Shown piece after piece: positions 6,084-13,774 of a DNA stretch of 38,428 bases. The DNA comes from a virus: positions 1-38,428 of the IMG/VR virus record IMGVR_UViG_3300036832_000667. One strand, written 5' to 3'. Each line of letters starts with the position of its first letter. Positions within the stretch are counted from its first letter, which is position 1. The position numbers and the translations under genes are program-made. The notes under the pieces were generated by a model that did not search any database, was not told the origin of the DNA, and was given only the letters and a program-made list of their open reading frames with translations.

Positions 6084-8198
6084 GTGCGACCCGCGGGGTG
6101 CGACTTAGCCATATTTACCCAGACGCAGGTGAGTAATTTTGTTTGCCGCGCCATCGCAGCGTTCGCTTTGGTCAGTCTTGGCTACGCGGCTGCTCCAGCA
6201 ACCCCTACGTTTAGCGTGCCAGAAGGATCGTATACAACAACTCAGAACGTCGGCATCAGCACAACGACTCCCGGCGCGTCGATCTATTACACGATCAACG
6301 GGATTGCGCCGACAACGTCCTCCTATCTCTATACGGCGCCAGTTACTATTCCGATCACGACCAAGCTCCGGGCGATTGCATCGTTGTCGGGGATGTCGAG
6401 CGGCAATCTTACGGTTGTTTATACGATTGTCCCGGCCGCCGATCCGACATTCGATCCACCTGCCGCGCTCTATACGGGCAATCAGCTTGCCGTGATTACA
6501 TCGACGACTTCGGGTGCAGTTATTTACTACACGACGAATGGGCTTGCGCCCACCACGACTTCACCGCGGTATGTGGCACCCGTTCCCATCACGACTGACA
6601 CGAAGCTGCGAGCCATTGCGCAGTATCCGAATGGGCCACCGAGCGCAGTAGTGACGGGCCAGTATTTGATTCGACAATCGCCAACTCCGGTTAAGACACC
6701 GAACGCAGCGACAACCTTCTTCGGCCTCGTTGTCCACAATCTGCTGACTGGGACTCCCTGGCCTGCGGTGTCTATCGGGACGCTGCGGCTTTGGGACACC
6801 AAAACGCTTTGGCGCGATCTTAATCCGGCTGTCGGTCAGTACACGTTCTCGACTCTGGACAAGTTGTTGGCCCTAGCGAAAACGAATAATGCGCAGGTGT
6901 ATTACACGTTCGGCGGCACGCCGCCGTGGGCGCTGGCAGCGAACGTGCCGATCACGTCGATCGGCAGATCAGCCGGAGTGGTGACGGTGACAACCGCCTC
7001 GGCGCACGGCCTGTACTATAACTCGGCCCAACCCGCCAATTCGCAATCGCCAGCGCTGATAGCAGGGGTTGCTGATGCTAGCTTTAACGGCACGTTTTAC
7101 ATCACCGCCACGCCGTCGTTCAATACGCTCACTTACGCGCAAACCGGCAGTGACGCGAAATCATCTGCGGGCACCTTCAGCGCAGTGTGTAGCGGTGCCT
7201 ATGTGCCGGGTGCCTGTGCGGAAGCACCTGTCAGCCTTGGCTCCTGGGACCAATTCATCACGCAACTGGTTATTCATGTGGGCACTGCGATTCCGTACTG
7301 GGGCATGTGGAACGAAGCGAACATCCCGGACTTCTGGAAGGGCGACCCCGCGATGATGGTGACGATGGTGGATGATGCACGCCGCATCATTAAATCGTCG
7401 AATTTAAATGCTGCGATTATGTCGCCCAGCGTTTCGGGCGTTTACGAGACACCAAATCTGTGCAACTCAAGCCCATCGTATTGTGGCGCCGCGTGGCTAG
7501 ACCAATGGCTAAAGCTGGGCGGCAAGGACTTCATCGACGGTGTAGCCTTTCACGCTTATCCGGTGAATGGGAAGCAGCCGGAGAAAATCCAAGGCGCGAC
7601 CAATCTGATGCAAAGCACGCTCGCGAACAACGGATTAGGAAACTTGCCGCTTTGGGACACCGAGTCAAGTTGGGGCGATAACAGTTCGATTGCCGTTGCC
7701 GATCAACCGGCCTGGGTAGCGCGGCATTTGCTGCTTGCGCAATCGATGGGTGTACAGCGCGTTCTTTGGTATTCCTACGACAGCGCGACGTGGGGCAATC
7801 TGTGGACCTCGGCAGGGCTTACTGCGGGTGGCGTGGCGTATCAGCAAGTCGAGCAATGGATTAGCGGCACGACGCTCAGTGCTCCGTGTGCGCAGACCGC
7901 TGCTGATGCAACGACGTTCGTTTGCGGCTACACGCGCGTAACCCGGCGCCGCGGAGGCGGGGATTGTGATTGCAAGGACGATGACAGTCCGGAAGCACGC
8001 TCAGGAACCTATTCGGCGCAGGCGATCTGGAATACAGCCGGGTCGAAGGCGTGGACGGTCGATTCCAAATACATTCAGTACCGGGATGTCGCCGGGAAGG
8101 TGCATTCGATCAGCGGCGGAACGGTAACGATTTCGACCAGCCCGATTCTGGTGGAGACTGGCACGGTAGGACGTGGAGCAGGAAAAGGGAATAACTGA
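6084..8198 (+). CDS. Secreted-looking glycoside hydrolase with two chitobiase-type C-terminal repeats (tailspike or moron)
   Basis: 704 residues from GTG 6084; GTG 6129 would leave a tidy signal-peptide-like N-terminus (CRAIAAFALVSLGYAAA). Two repeats of about 75 residues (roughly 38-110 and 118-195) match the CHB_HEX_C type, each with YYTxNGxAPTT and KLRAIA. A TIM-barrel-like glycosidase follows, with WNEAN (E411, likely acid/base) and WDTESSWG (E527, likely nucleophile), the spacing typical of clan GH-A. An Asp/Cys-rich insertion (GGGDCDCKDDD) lies near the C-terminus. It could be a virion depolymerase that digests host surface glycan, or an exported enzyme made by lysogens. Its place between terL and portal is unusual. 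Confidence 0.8.
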   Translation: MRPAGCDLAIFTQTQVSNFVCRAIAAFALVSLGYAAAPATPTFSVPEGSYTTTQNVGISTTTPGASIYYTINGIAPTTSSYLYTAPVTIPITTKLRAIASLSGMSSGNLTVVYTIVPAADPTFDPPAALYTGNQLAVITSTTSGAVIYYTTNGLAPTTTSPRYVAPVPITTDTKLRAIAQYPNGPPSAVVTGQYLIRQSPTPVKTPNAATTFFGLVVHNLLTGTPWPAVSIGTLRLWDTKTLWRDLNPAVGQYTFSTLDKLLALAKTNNAQVYYTFGGTPPWALAANVPITSIGRSAGVVTVTTASAHGLYYNSAQPANSQSPALIAGVADASFNGTFYITATPSFNTLTYAQTGSDAKSSAGTFSAVCSGAYVPGACAEAPVSLGSWDQFITQLVIHVGTAIPYWGMWNEANIPDFWKGDPAMMVTMVDDARRIIKSSNLNAAIMSPSVSGVYETPNLCNSSPSYCGAAWLDQWLKLGGKDFIDGVAFHAYPVNGKQPEKIQGATNLMQSTLANNGLGNLPLWDTESSWGDNSSIAVADQPAWVARHLLLAQSMGVQRVLWYSYDSATWGNLWTSAGLTAGGVAYQQVEQWISGTTLSAPCAQTAADATTFVCGYTRVTRRRGGGDCDCKDDDSPEARSGTYSAQAIWNTAGSKAWTVDSKYIQYRDVAGKVHSISGGTVTISTSPILVETGTVGRGAGKGNN

Positions 8199-9939
8199 GG
8201 CTGACTTCCTCGAGTGGTTCCAGCGACGTTATCGCGCTTATGTCGGGCGATTGGTAATGCGGTATTACCCTCATATCGAGTTTGATGATGTTCTGCAGGA
8301 GTCTACACTCGCCATGCTACGGGCATTTCGCCGCCAGAAGATCCGTGATCCCGAACCCTATGCCCGTCGAGTTATTCGCAACATTGTGGGCCAGTTCGTG
8401 GAGAAGCGTTTTCATCCCGAGATGCTTCGGGTCCGTGAGCCCGTAGAGGAGCTTGAGTATTACTTGCCGGATCCCGCTGTTCCCATCGAGGACCGGATCT
8501 ATACCGAGGAGCGCAACCAATTGGCGCGGGAGTTCATTGTCCGTGAAAGTGCAGTGCTGTCGTGCGGCACGCGCAAAGAGCAGGTTGGTATCGGATTGAT
8601 CGAACAGTCGTTCCACGACGGCAAGCCGCCGTTTAAGCCAAGCCATTCACGCCGCTGTGCGCGGAGTACAACTCTCTACAAACTGATTGACCGGGTGCGG
8701 AGCGTGGGACCGATGCGATTGTTGATAGTAAGTTGTTTTGCCGCGATGTTGGTGTATGGGCATCCTCGAAAGACCAAAGCGGCGCCTACTCCAGAGGCAG
8801 CCGTTTACGTTGAGCAGTTCGGCGCGGTCTCTGACGGTTATACGGATAACAGCGCAGCGCTTGCGACTGCGTTTACCTATGCGACGAATCACCAAGGCAC
8901 TCGGCTGATGTTCACCTGCGCGGCTGCGCAGAAGTACTGCACCTATGTAGTCAAAAGCCCGGTTACCTTTCCGACGAAAACGACGATTGAATCCATGCAC
9001 TCGACTGCGAGCATTCTTTACGCCCCATCGGCCCAGCCGGCGGTTATCCCGCAAGCGGCCTTTCAGATCACCGGAGGCGGCTACACCACGGTAAAAAATA
9101 TCGGCCTCAAGACGAGCTCCAACTACCCGCCGCGCACCATCATGTTTCTGGCACGGCAGAACGGCGTGGCTGGAAATAATATTTTCGATTCTGTGATCAT
9201 CCAGGGCTATGCGACCACGGCAGCCATCTATTCAATTTCGAGCGAGGTGAACACCTGGCACAAGTTGCACGTGGAACTCGACGGCGGTGGCGCACTGTAT
9301 GGCTTCTACACTTCGGGTGCCGATGATCTGCATATTTGTTCACCGGCCTGCGGCCAGAGCAGCAACCTGTCGCTGTTCATGTCGGACTATCAGGTGCTCG
9401 GCTACGTGGGCGTGACTCCGCCGTTCATCGCGATCGCGGATGCGCTCGGTGGCGGCACCGGTGATCATTACTACCGCAACGGATACATCGCGCTCAATCA
9501 CAACGTCAAGTCGATCGGCGTCGAACTGATCAGCGGCAACTCTACACAAGGCGGGCCGAACACGGTGTTTCATTTGTCAGACACGCGTACCGAGAACGGC
9601 GGCTATGGATTGTACTTCAAGAAGGGCGCGCAGAACACTATTCACCACGTCAACATCGAGGGCTACACTTTCGACTCGAACGAAGGCGGCACCAGTCAGT
9701 TCTTCGCTTACGGCGATAACGGATTGACGCTGGCCGAGTGCCATATGCGCGGCAACGTCGGCGAGACAAACGGGCCGACGGCGGCCATGTCCATAGACTC
9801 TCTAACCTCGTCGCAGCTCAGCGAAAACTATGGGCCGATTACGGTACGTACGCTGGCCTCCGGCAACGTGCTAATGGGCGCCGGCAAGACGACGTTTACT
9901 CTGCCAACGGCAAACAATACCGTTATTACGCCTCAGTGA
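8173..9939 (+). CDS. Sigma-70-like N-terminal domain continuous with a pectate-lyase-fold tailspike
   Basis: One open frame of 588 residues. Residues 1-85 resemble sigma-70 region 2 (FDDVLQESTLAMLRAF, then PEPYARRVIRNIVGQFVEKR). Residues about 115-178 could be a region 4-like HTH (ARSTTLYKLIDRVRS). At residue 181 a new ATG (8713) begins a signal-peptide-like stretch (RLLIVSCFAAMLVYG). From about 210 on there is a right-handed beta-helix enzyme opening with FGAVSDGYTDNSAAL, as in pectate-lyase-type tailspikes. There is no stop between the parts. The second part may be translated separately from 8713, where GGAG and GGGA lie just upstream. Its start overlaps the previous gene by 26 nt. Confidence 0.72.
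   Translation: MEQEKGITEADFLEWFQRRYRAYVGRLVMRYYPHIEFDDVLQESTLAMLRAFRRQKIRDPEPYARRVIRNIVGQFVEKRFHPEMLRVREPVEELEYYLPDPAVPIEDRIYTEERNQLAREFIVRESAVLSCGTRKEQVGIGLIEQSFHDGKPPFKPSHSRRCARSTTLYKLIDRVRSVGPMRLLIVSCFAAMLVYGHPRKTKAAPTPEAAVYVEQFGAVSDGYTDNSAALATAFTYATNHQGTRLMFTCAAAQKYCTYVVKSPVTFPTKTTIESMHSTASILYAPSAQPAVIPQAAFQITGGGYTTVKNIGLKTSSNYPPRTIMFLARQNGVAGNNIFDSVIIQGYATTAAIYSISSEVNTWHKLHVELDGGGALYGFYTSGADDLHICSPACGQSSNLSLFMSDYQVLGYVGVTPPFIAIADALGGGTGDHYYRNGYIALNHNVKSIGVELISGNSTQGGPNTVFHLSDTRTENGGYGLYFKKGAQNTIHHVNIEGYTFDSNEGGTSQFFAYGDNGLTLAECHMRGNVGETNGPTAAMSIDSLTSSQLSENYGPITVRTLASGNVLMGAGKTTFTLPTANNTVITPQ
8700..8715 (+). promoter_or_regulatory. Possible internal ribosome site and start (ATG 8713) for the beta-helix protein
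   Basis: GGAGCGTGGGACCG precedes ATG 8713, giving GGAG about 9 nt and GGGA about 3 nt upstream. Translation from here would give a 408-residue protein with its own signal-peptide-like N-terminus, whereas an internal hydrophobic signal in the middle of a fused protein would make little sense. Either the sigma-like gene lost its stop or the two proteins share the frame. Confidence 0.4.
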
Positions 9940-10085
9940 GCACAGAAGTCTTCAATACGCCGGACCCGGTAAAGCAAGTGGGGGGCAAGTCCACCGATTG
10001 GGCGCGGTCGAGGGAGACGACCGAGCACCGGCGACTACGCGAGTATGCGTTTTATCTGTTGGTCCTAACGAAAGGCGAAGGTTAA
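9936..10085 (+). CDS. Small hypothetical protein
   Basis: 49 residues from a GTG that overlaps the upstream TGA (GTGA), the coupling style used throughout this genome. The sequence STEVFNTPDPVKQVGGKSTDWARS followed by a hydrophobic, aromatic C-terminus (YAFYLLVLTKGEG) looks coded. The same frame is open further upstream inside the tailspike, but that part is a shadow. Function unknown. Confidence 0.45.
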   Translation: MSTEVFNTPDPVKQVGGKSTDWARSRETTEHRRLREYAFYLLVLTKGEG

Positions 10086-10089
10086 CGAT

Positions 10090-10311
10090 ATGCCGTTAAA
10101 ATCTGGGCCTGGGCCGGCGACGATCGGCGCGAATATTCGCGAGCTGCAAAGCGCGAGCTATCCGCACAAGCAGGCAATCGCGATCGCATTGAATAAGGCC
10201 GGAAAGTCGAAGCCGAAGAAGGCGGTCGTCAGCGTGAAGCCGGCCGTCGTCGTAAAGGTCCACCCGGTAAAAGCGGTGCATCCGGCGCTTGATGTTATTC
10301 GGACCCACTGA
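10090..10311 (+). CDS. Small basic phage protein (GANIRELQ...KQAIAIAL type)
   Basis: 73 residues. The first 40 (GPATIGANIRELQSASYPHKQAIAIALNKAGKSK) match a very common small phage protein, often written as ISxNIRxLxxxGxPxKQAxAIAL, of unknown function and usually found in head gene regions. The tail is Lys/Val-rich. It lies 4 nt after the preceding gene and ends against the convergent minus-strand toxin-like gene. Confidence 0.65.
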   Translation: MPLKSGPGPATIGANIRELQSASYPHKQAIAIALNKAGKSKPKKAVVSVKPAVVVKVHPVKAVHPALDVIRTH

Positions 10312-10327
10312 CATGTCTGGCAATGCC

Positions 10328-10573
10328 TCAGTCGATCTTCCGACCGTAAGGCCGCATGGCCTCCGTGAGTATCGTTTTGGGATACGGGCCGGTGCCGCAG
10401 AGCTTGAAGGAGCCGAAGTCCTTGTACCAGTCGCCGTCGGGGGCGTCGGGCTGGGTGAGAGTCCATTCGATGAGTTGCTGCACTTGGCCTTCGGTGGCGC
10501 TTCGCTCGCGAAGCCTTTTCCGGAGATGTGCGCGGATTTCTACGGGCAACCCAATGAATTGAATCTTAGGCAC
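10328..10573 (-). CDS. Toxin-like partner of the ribbon-helix-helix protein
   Basis: 81 residues from a GTG inside the end of the upstream gene (8-nt overlap). The core is DGDWYKDFGSFKLCGTGPYPKTIL, with a helical N-terminal half (LPVEIRAHLRKRLRERSATEGQVQQLIEWTL). I recall proteins with a WYKDFGSFKLCG core encoded downstream of small ribbon-helix-helix genes in phages and bacteria, which suggests a toxin-antitoxin pair. There is no biochemical assignment I can state, and it could equally be a regulator partner. The frame stays open upstream to 10624, but that extension overlaps the antitoxin and is unlikely. Confidence 0.6.
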   Translation of the reverse strand: MPKIQFIGLPVEIRAHLRKRLRERSATEGQVQQLIEWTLTQPDAPDGDWYKDFGSFKLCGTGPYPKTILTEAMRPYGRKID

Positions 10574-10838
10574 CCTTGGAGCTGCGCTCCTGTGGGCCGA
10601 AGATGGCTTCCTCCAATTCCTCATCGAATTGGGCGGCGTCTTCTGCCGTCGCTGCGGATTGGATCTTCTCCACTACCTCATGAAGTTGCTTGAATCGCCG
10701 GTCGCGTTCGACCAGCCCGACTCGGGCGTAGTCGAGCAACGTTTTGCTGAAGGTTTGATGTTTTCGTTTCGCGTCGCGTTGAATCTGGCGCGCCAGATCG
10801 GCCGGAACCGTAACGCTTTGCCGGACAGAAGAAGCCAT
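10566..10838 (-). CDS. Ribbon-helix-helix antitoxin-like regulator
   Basis: 90 residues. The N-terminus shows a ribbon-helix-helix pattern: beta strand SVRQSVTVPADLARQIQ, then two helices (RDAKRKHQTFSKTLLDYARVG). The C-terminus is acidic (EDAAQFDEELEEAIFG), typical of an antitoxin tail that wraps a toxin. It is first in a two-gene minus-strand unit. Ten bases upstream of its ATG is a perfect 8-bp inverted repeat (10849-10865), a likely operator for autoregulation. The unit is inserted between the tailspike region and the portal, against the direction of the late operon. Confidence 0.75.
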   Translation of the reverse strand: MASSVRQSVTVPADLARQIQRDAKRKHQTFSKTLLDYARVGLVERDRRFKQLHEVVEKIQSAATAEDAAQFDEELEEAIFGPQERSSKGA

Positions 10839-10848
10839 GACCCATTAT

Positions 10849-10865
10849 TGCACCACTGTGGTGCA
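10849..10865. promoter_or_regulatory. Perfect palindrome, likely operator of the RHH gene
   Basis: TGCACCAC T GTGGTGCA: two 8-base arms around one base, lying 10 nt upstream of the RHH start and 15 nt upstream of the portal start. RHH dimers usually bind such inverted repeats, so it probably autoregulates the minus-strand pair; it could also touch transcription entering the portal gene. Confidence 0.75.
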
Positions 10866-10879
10866 CACCTACATGCCTG

Positions 10880-13030
10880 ATGCCTGACAACGAAGACTAT
10901 TCATCGCTCGATATCCCGGAACAGGTCCGCCGCTACTGGCACGACGGCATCGAGGCCGAACGCGAGCAGCGTGACGAATTCGACAAGCGCATGCGCTTTC
11001 GCGCCGGCGACCAGTGGGATGCTGCCGACGTCACCGCGCGAGGAAAAGACCGGCCGGCGATCGTCGTCAACCTACTCGAACAGCCGATACAGCAGATCGT
11101 CAATTCGAACCTGAAGAATCATCCCGGCGGTAAAGTTTCGCCCGCGGACGACGCCGCGACGGACCAAGTGGCCGAATACTTCCAGGGGCGCGTGCGGCAT
11201 ATCGAATACGAATCGGACGCGCAGCACGCCTACGGAACCTGTGTCGCCTATATGGCGACTGGCGGCCACGGCCTGGTCGGCTTGACGGTCGACTATATCG
11301 CGCATGATTCGCTCGATCAGGAGCCGCGCATACGCGCGATCGACGATCCGGCGAACTGGGTACTCGGCCCGGCGCAGGAAACGGACGGCAGCGATCGGCG
11401 CTGGGCGATCGGACGATGCCGCTATTCGGTCGAAGAATTCAAACGCCAGTGGCCGGATGCGGCAGTGATCGACGCATCTTGGTTCGGCGCAGATGCGAAG
11501 TACGCCGAATGGGGTGATGGCCGCGATATCTGGATCGCAGAATACTGGCGGCTCGATTATAAGAAGCGCAAGCTGCAGCGTTATTCCGACGGTAGCGAAG
11601 GCTTCGCCGATGACAAAGATTTTCAGGCGTGGCTGCGGCCCGGCGTCGTCGCACTGACCGGCGAAGGCAATTCCGCGATGAAGGATTGTCCGGTGGTTAC
11701 GCAGTACCTGGTCAGCGGCGCGGAAGAACTGGATAAGACGCCATGGCTCGGTTCGCGCATTCCGGTCTATGAAGCGATCGCGAATCAGTTCTACGCCGAC
11801 GGCAAGCGCATCGAAAAATCGGCGATTAGCGACAGCCTTCCGAGCCAGCAGACCTACAACTGTTCCGAATCGTTGAAGCTCGAATCGCTGGTCATGGCGC
11901 CGAAACCGAAATGGCTGGTCTCGACCGAACAAATCGCCGGCCATGAACAAGCATGGAAGACCGCGAACACGTCGAGCGATGCAACGCTGTTCTACAACGG
12001 AACCGTCGATTCCCGCGGCAATCCGGTTCCGCCGCCGGACTGGAAAGTATTTATTCCGCCAATTCAGGCGTTCCAGATGGTTTCGGATGGTGCGAAGCAA
12101 GATGTAAAACTGGAGACCGGCTTTTTCGACGCCGCGCTGGGGAATCTTGATCCGCAGACGCAATCCGGACGCGCGATTACCGCGCTGCAGCAGCAGACCG
12201 GGCTAGGAACGTCGCATTATTCGCAAGCGCTGGCGCATGTCCTGAAGACGCTGTATGAGGACATCATCGAGGTTGACCGGAAGCTAACCGGCAATAAGAT
12301 CCGGTCAATGCGGATCGTGAAGCCGGACGGCAAGCACGATCGTATGCGCGTTAACGATTCCGCGGCTGCCATGCCGTTGCTGGTATCGAGGGGCCGGCTC
12401 GGGGTCATCGTATCGATCGGCCCTACCCAGCAAACGCAACGCGAAGCAGCCAGCGACTTCATCGATTCTGTTGTGCAGTACGATCCGCAAGGCTGGGCGT
12501 TGATCCGCGACATCGGCGCGCGCATCAAGGAGCCGGACTTAGGCCATTACGCCGACGAAATCGCCGACCGGTGGACACCGCCGCAGTTCGCAAACCAGGA
12601 TGAAAACTTGCCGCCCGAAGCGCAGCAAGCGATGGGGATGGTGCAGCAACTACAGCAGGAGAACGGGCAGCTAAAGCAGGCGATCCAGCAAAAGCAAGTC
12701 GAAGAGCAAGGCAAGTATCAGCGCGACATGGCGGTCGAACAGCAGAAGTATGCGACCGAAGAACTTCGCGCGGCGACGCAGATCAGGGTTGCGGAATTAA
12801 ACGCAAAGAACGATCAACTGCTGGCGATGATGGACGCGCGCGTCAAACAGCTCGAGGCGCAATCCGACCGCATGGCCGACATGTTGAAGCTCGGCCACGC
12901 GCAAGCGCACGAACATGCGATGCAGAAGGAAGAGCATTTTCACGAACTAACGAAGCTGGTACAACCGCAGCCGCAACCGCCGCCGAACAGCGTCGATACC
13001 TCAATTGATCCAAACCAACAAGGAGAATAA
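10880..13030 (+). CDS. Portal protein (P22 gp1-like)
   Basis: 716 residues, the length of P22-type portals. The N-terminal region (QRDEFDKRMRFRAGDQWD, then RPAIVVNLLEQPIQQIVN) and the central body match podovirus portals. The last 150 residues are an extended coiled coil (from about QAMGMVQQLQQENGQLKQAIQQK), equivalent to the P22 portal barrel that reaches into the capsid, with a Pro/Gln-rich end. A dodecamer of this protein forms the DNA entry vertex, receives the terminase and later binds the gp4-like adaptor. It is the first gene of the morphogenesis run. Confidence 0.93.
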   Translation: MPDNEDYSSLDIPEQVRRYWHDGIEAEREQRDEFDKRMRFRAGDQWDAADVTARGKDRPAIVVNLLEQPIQQIVNSNLKNHPGGKVSPADDAATDQVAEYFQGRVRHIEYESDAQHAYGTCVAYMATGGHGLVGLTVDYIAHDSLDQEPRIRAIDDPANWVLGPAQETDGSDRRWAIGRCRYSVEEFKRQWPDAAVIDASWFGADAKYAEWGDGRDIWIAEYWRLDYKKRKLQRYSDGSEGFADDKDFQAWLRPGVVALTGEGNSAMKDCPVVTQYLVSGAEELDKTPWLGSRIPVYEAIANQFYADGKRIEKSAISDSLPSQQTYNCSESLKLESLVMAPKPKWLVSTEQIAGHEQAWKTANTSSDATLFYNGTVDSRGNPVPPPDWKVFIPPIQAFQMVSDGAKQDVKLETGFFDAALGNLDPQTQSGRAITALQQQTGLGTSHYSQALAHVLKTLYEDIIEVDRKLTGNKIRSMRIVKPDGKHDRMRVNDSAAAMPLLVSRGRLGVIVSIGPTQQTQREAASDFIDSVVQYDPQGWALIRDIGARIKEPDLGHYADEIADRWTPPQFANQDENLPPEAQQAMGMVQQLQQENGQLKQAIQQKQVEEQGKYQRDMAVEQQKYATEELRAATQIRVAELNAKNDQLLAMMDARVKQLEAQSDRMADMLKLGHAQAHEHAMQKEEHFHELTKLVQPQPQPPPNSVDTSIDPNQQGE

Positions 13031-13032
13031 TC

Positions 13033-13356
13033 ATGGCAGCTACAATCACAGCCGCGAATCTTGGCGACATCGTCGTCTTTCATCCATCCGCCGATTTAGG
13101 CGGCACACCGCGCGCCGCGCTCGTCATCGAAGCGCACGACGACGGAACAGCCGATCTGCGCGTCTACAACGGATACGCACAAGGCACGACTGATTTTCAG
13201 AAGGTCGTGCCATTTGACCTTAAGTCCGAAGACCCGGATGCGCCGCAGCCCAGAACGTTCCAGGCGCGTACCGATTTCCAGAAAGCCGCGAAGGCCGACG
13301 ACAAGTTTAAATCCGAACATCCGGATAAGCCGCGAACGGCCGAAGCGCACAAATAA
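13033..13356 (+). CDS. Hypothetical protein between portal and scaffold
   Basis: 107 residues with a clear AAGGAG ribosome site. The first 65 residues look like a compact beta-rich domain (ITAANLGDIVVFHPSADLGG, then ALVIEAHDDGTADLRVYNG); the rest is Lys/Asp-rich and probably flexible. The position suggests a minor head or decoration protein, but there is no family evidence. Confidence 0.6.
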   Translation: MAATITAANLGDIVVFHPSADLGGTPRAALVIEAHDDGTADLRVYNGYAQGTTDFQKVVPFDLKSEDPDAPQPRTFQARTDFQKAAKADDKFKSEHPDKPRTAEAHK

Positions 13357-13359
13357 CCC

Positions 13360-13497
13360 ATGCCGACCGTCCATCTGATCTTGCTGGCCTTCGCGTTTGT
13401 CTTCTTCATGCTGGCCGGTTTCAACATTTCGCATCCGAAGATAGAGTTCGGCTGGCTGGGCCTGGCATTGCTGACGATCGCGCTTTGGTTCAGGTGA
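13360..13497 (+). CDS. 45-residue two-TM membrane protein
   Basis: A short gene starting 3 nt after the previous stop. Segments LILLAFAFVFFMLAGF and WLGLALLTIALWF form a helical hairpin with a short loop (NISHPKIEFG). Small proteins of this look recur in phages with podovirus-like head clusters and are usually unannotated. It could be a small holin or membrane-associated assembly protein; the sequence does not decide. Confidence 0.6.
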   Translation: MPTVHLILLAFAFVFFMLAGFNISHPKIEFGWLGLALLTIALWFR

Positions 13498-13517
13498 GAC
13501 GGCTGTCCGGCTGAATA

Positions 13518-13712
13518 ATGCCGCTAGCGGATCAAATGAATTGGAATGCGATCGGCGATGCCGCTTATGAAGCATTCCAGCGCGTATCGCGATCCGAAGC
13601 GGCTTCGCTTCCCGTACCGGCCTGGGAAGACCTGCCGCCGAAGATTCAAGACGCTTGGATCGTGTCGGCGAAATGCGCTTGCAGATGGTTCGTAAGCGCC
13701 ATGATGCCATGA
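13518..13712 (+). CDS. Small hypothetical protein (WEDLPPKIQDAW type)
   Basis: 64 residues. The segment AAYEAFQRVSRSEAASLPVPAWEDLPPKIQDAWIVSAK resembles a common phage small protein in which a WxxLPxxxQxAW motif ends a helical domain. Function unknown. After it, an imperfect stem (CCGCTT/AAGCGG, 13728-13746) without a T-run sits before the scaffold gene. Confidence 0.6.
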   Translation: MPLADQMNWNAIGDAAYEAFQRVSRSEAASLPVPAWEDLPPKIQDAWIVSAKCACRWFVSAMMP

Positions 13713-13774
13713 AGTTTTTTCGGCTGACCGCTTGCCGTAAAAGCGGAATTACTCAGTGAGGAACTGTAACACCT

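Noticed and set aside
10289-10693. 134-codon plus-strand frame over the RHH/toxin pair
   Set aside because: Antisense of a convincing two-gene unit with operator; poor composition.
11072-12163. 363-codon minus-strand frame inside the portal gene
   Set aside because: Shadow of a GC-rich gene: mostly Arg, Ile and Phe runs, no promoter or ribosome site.
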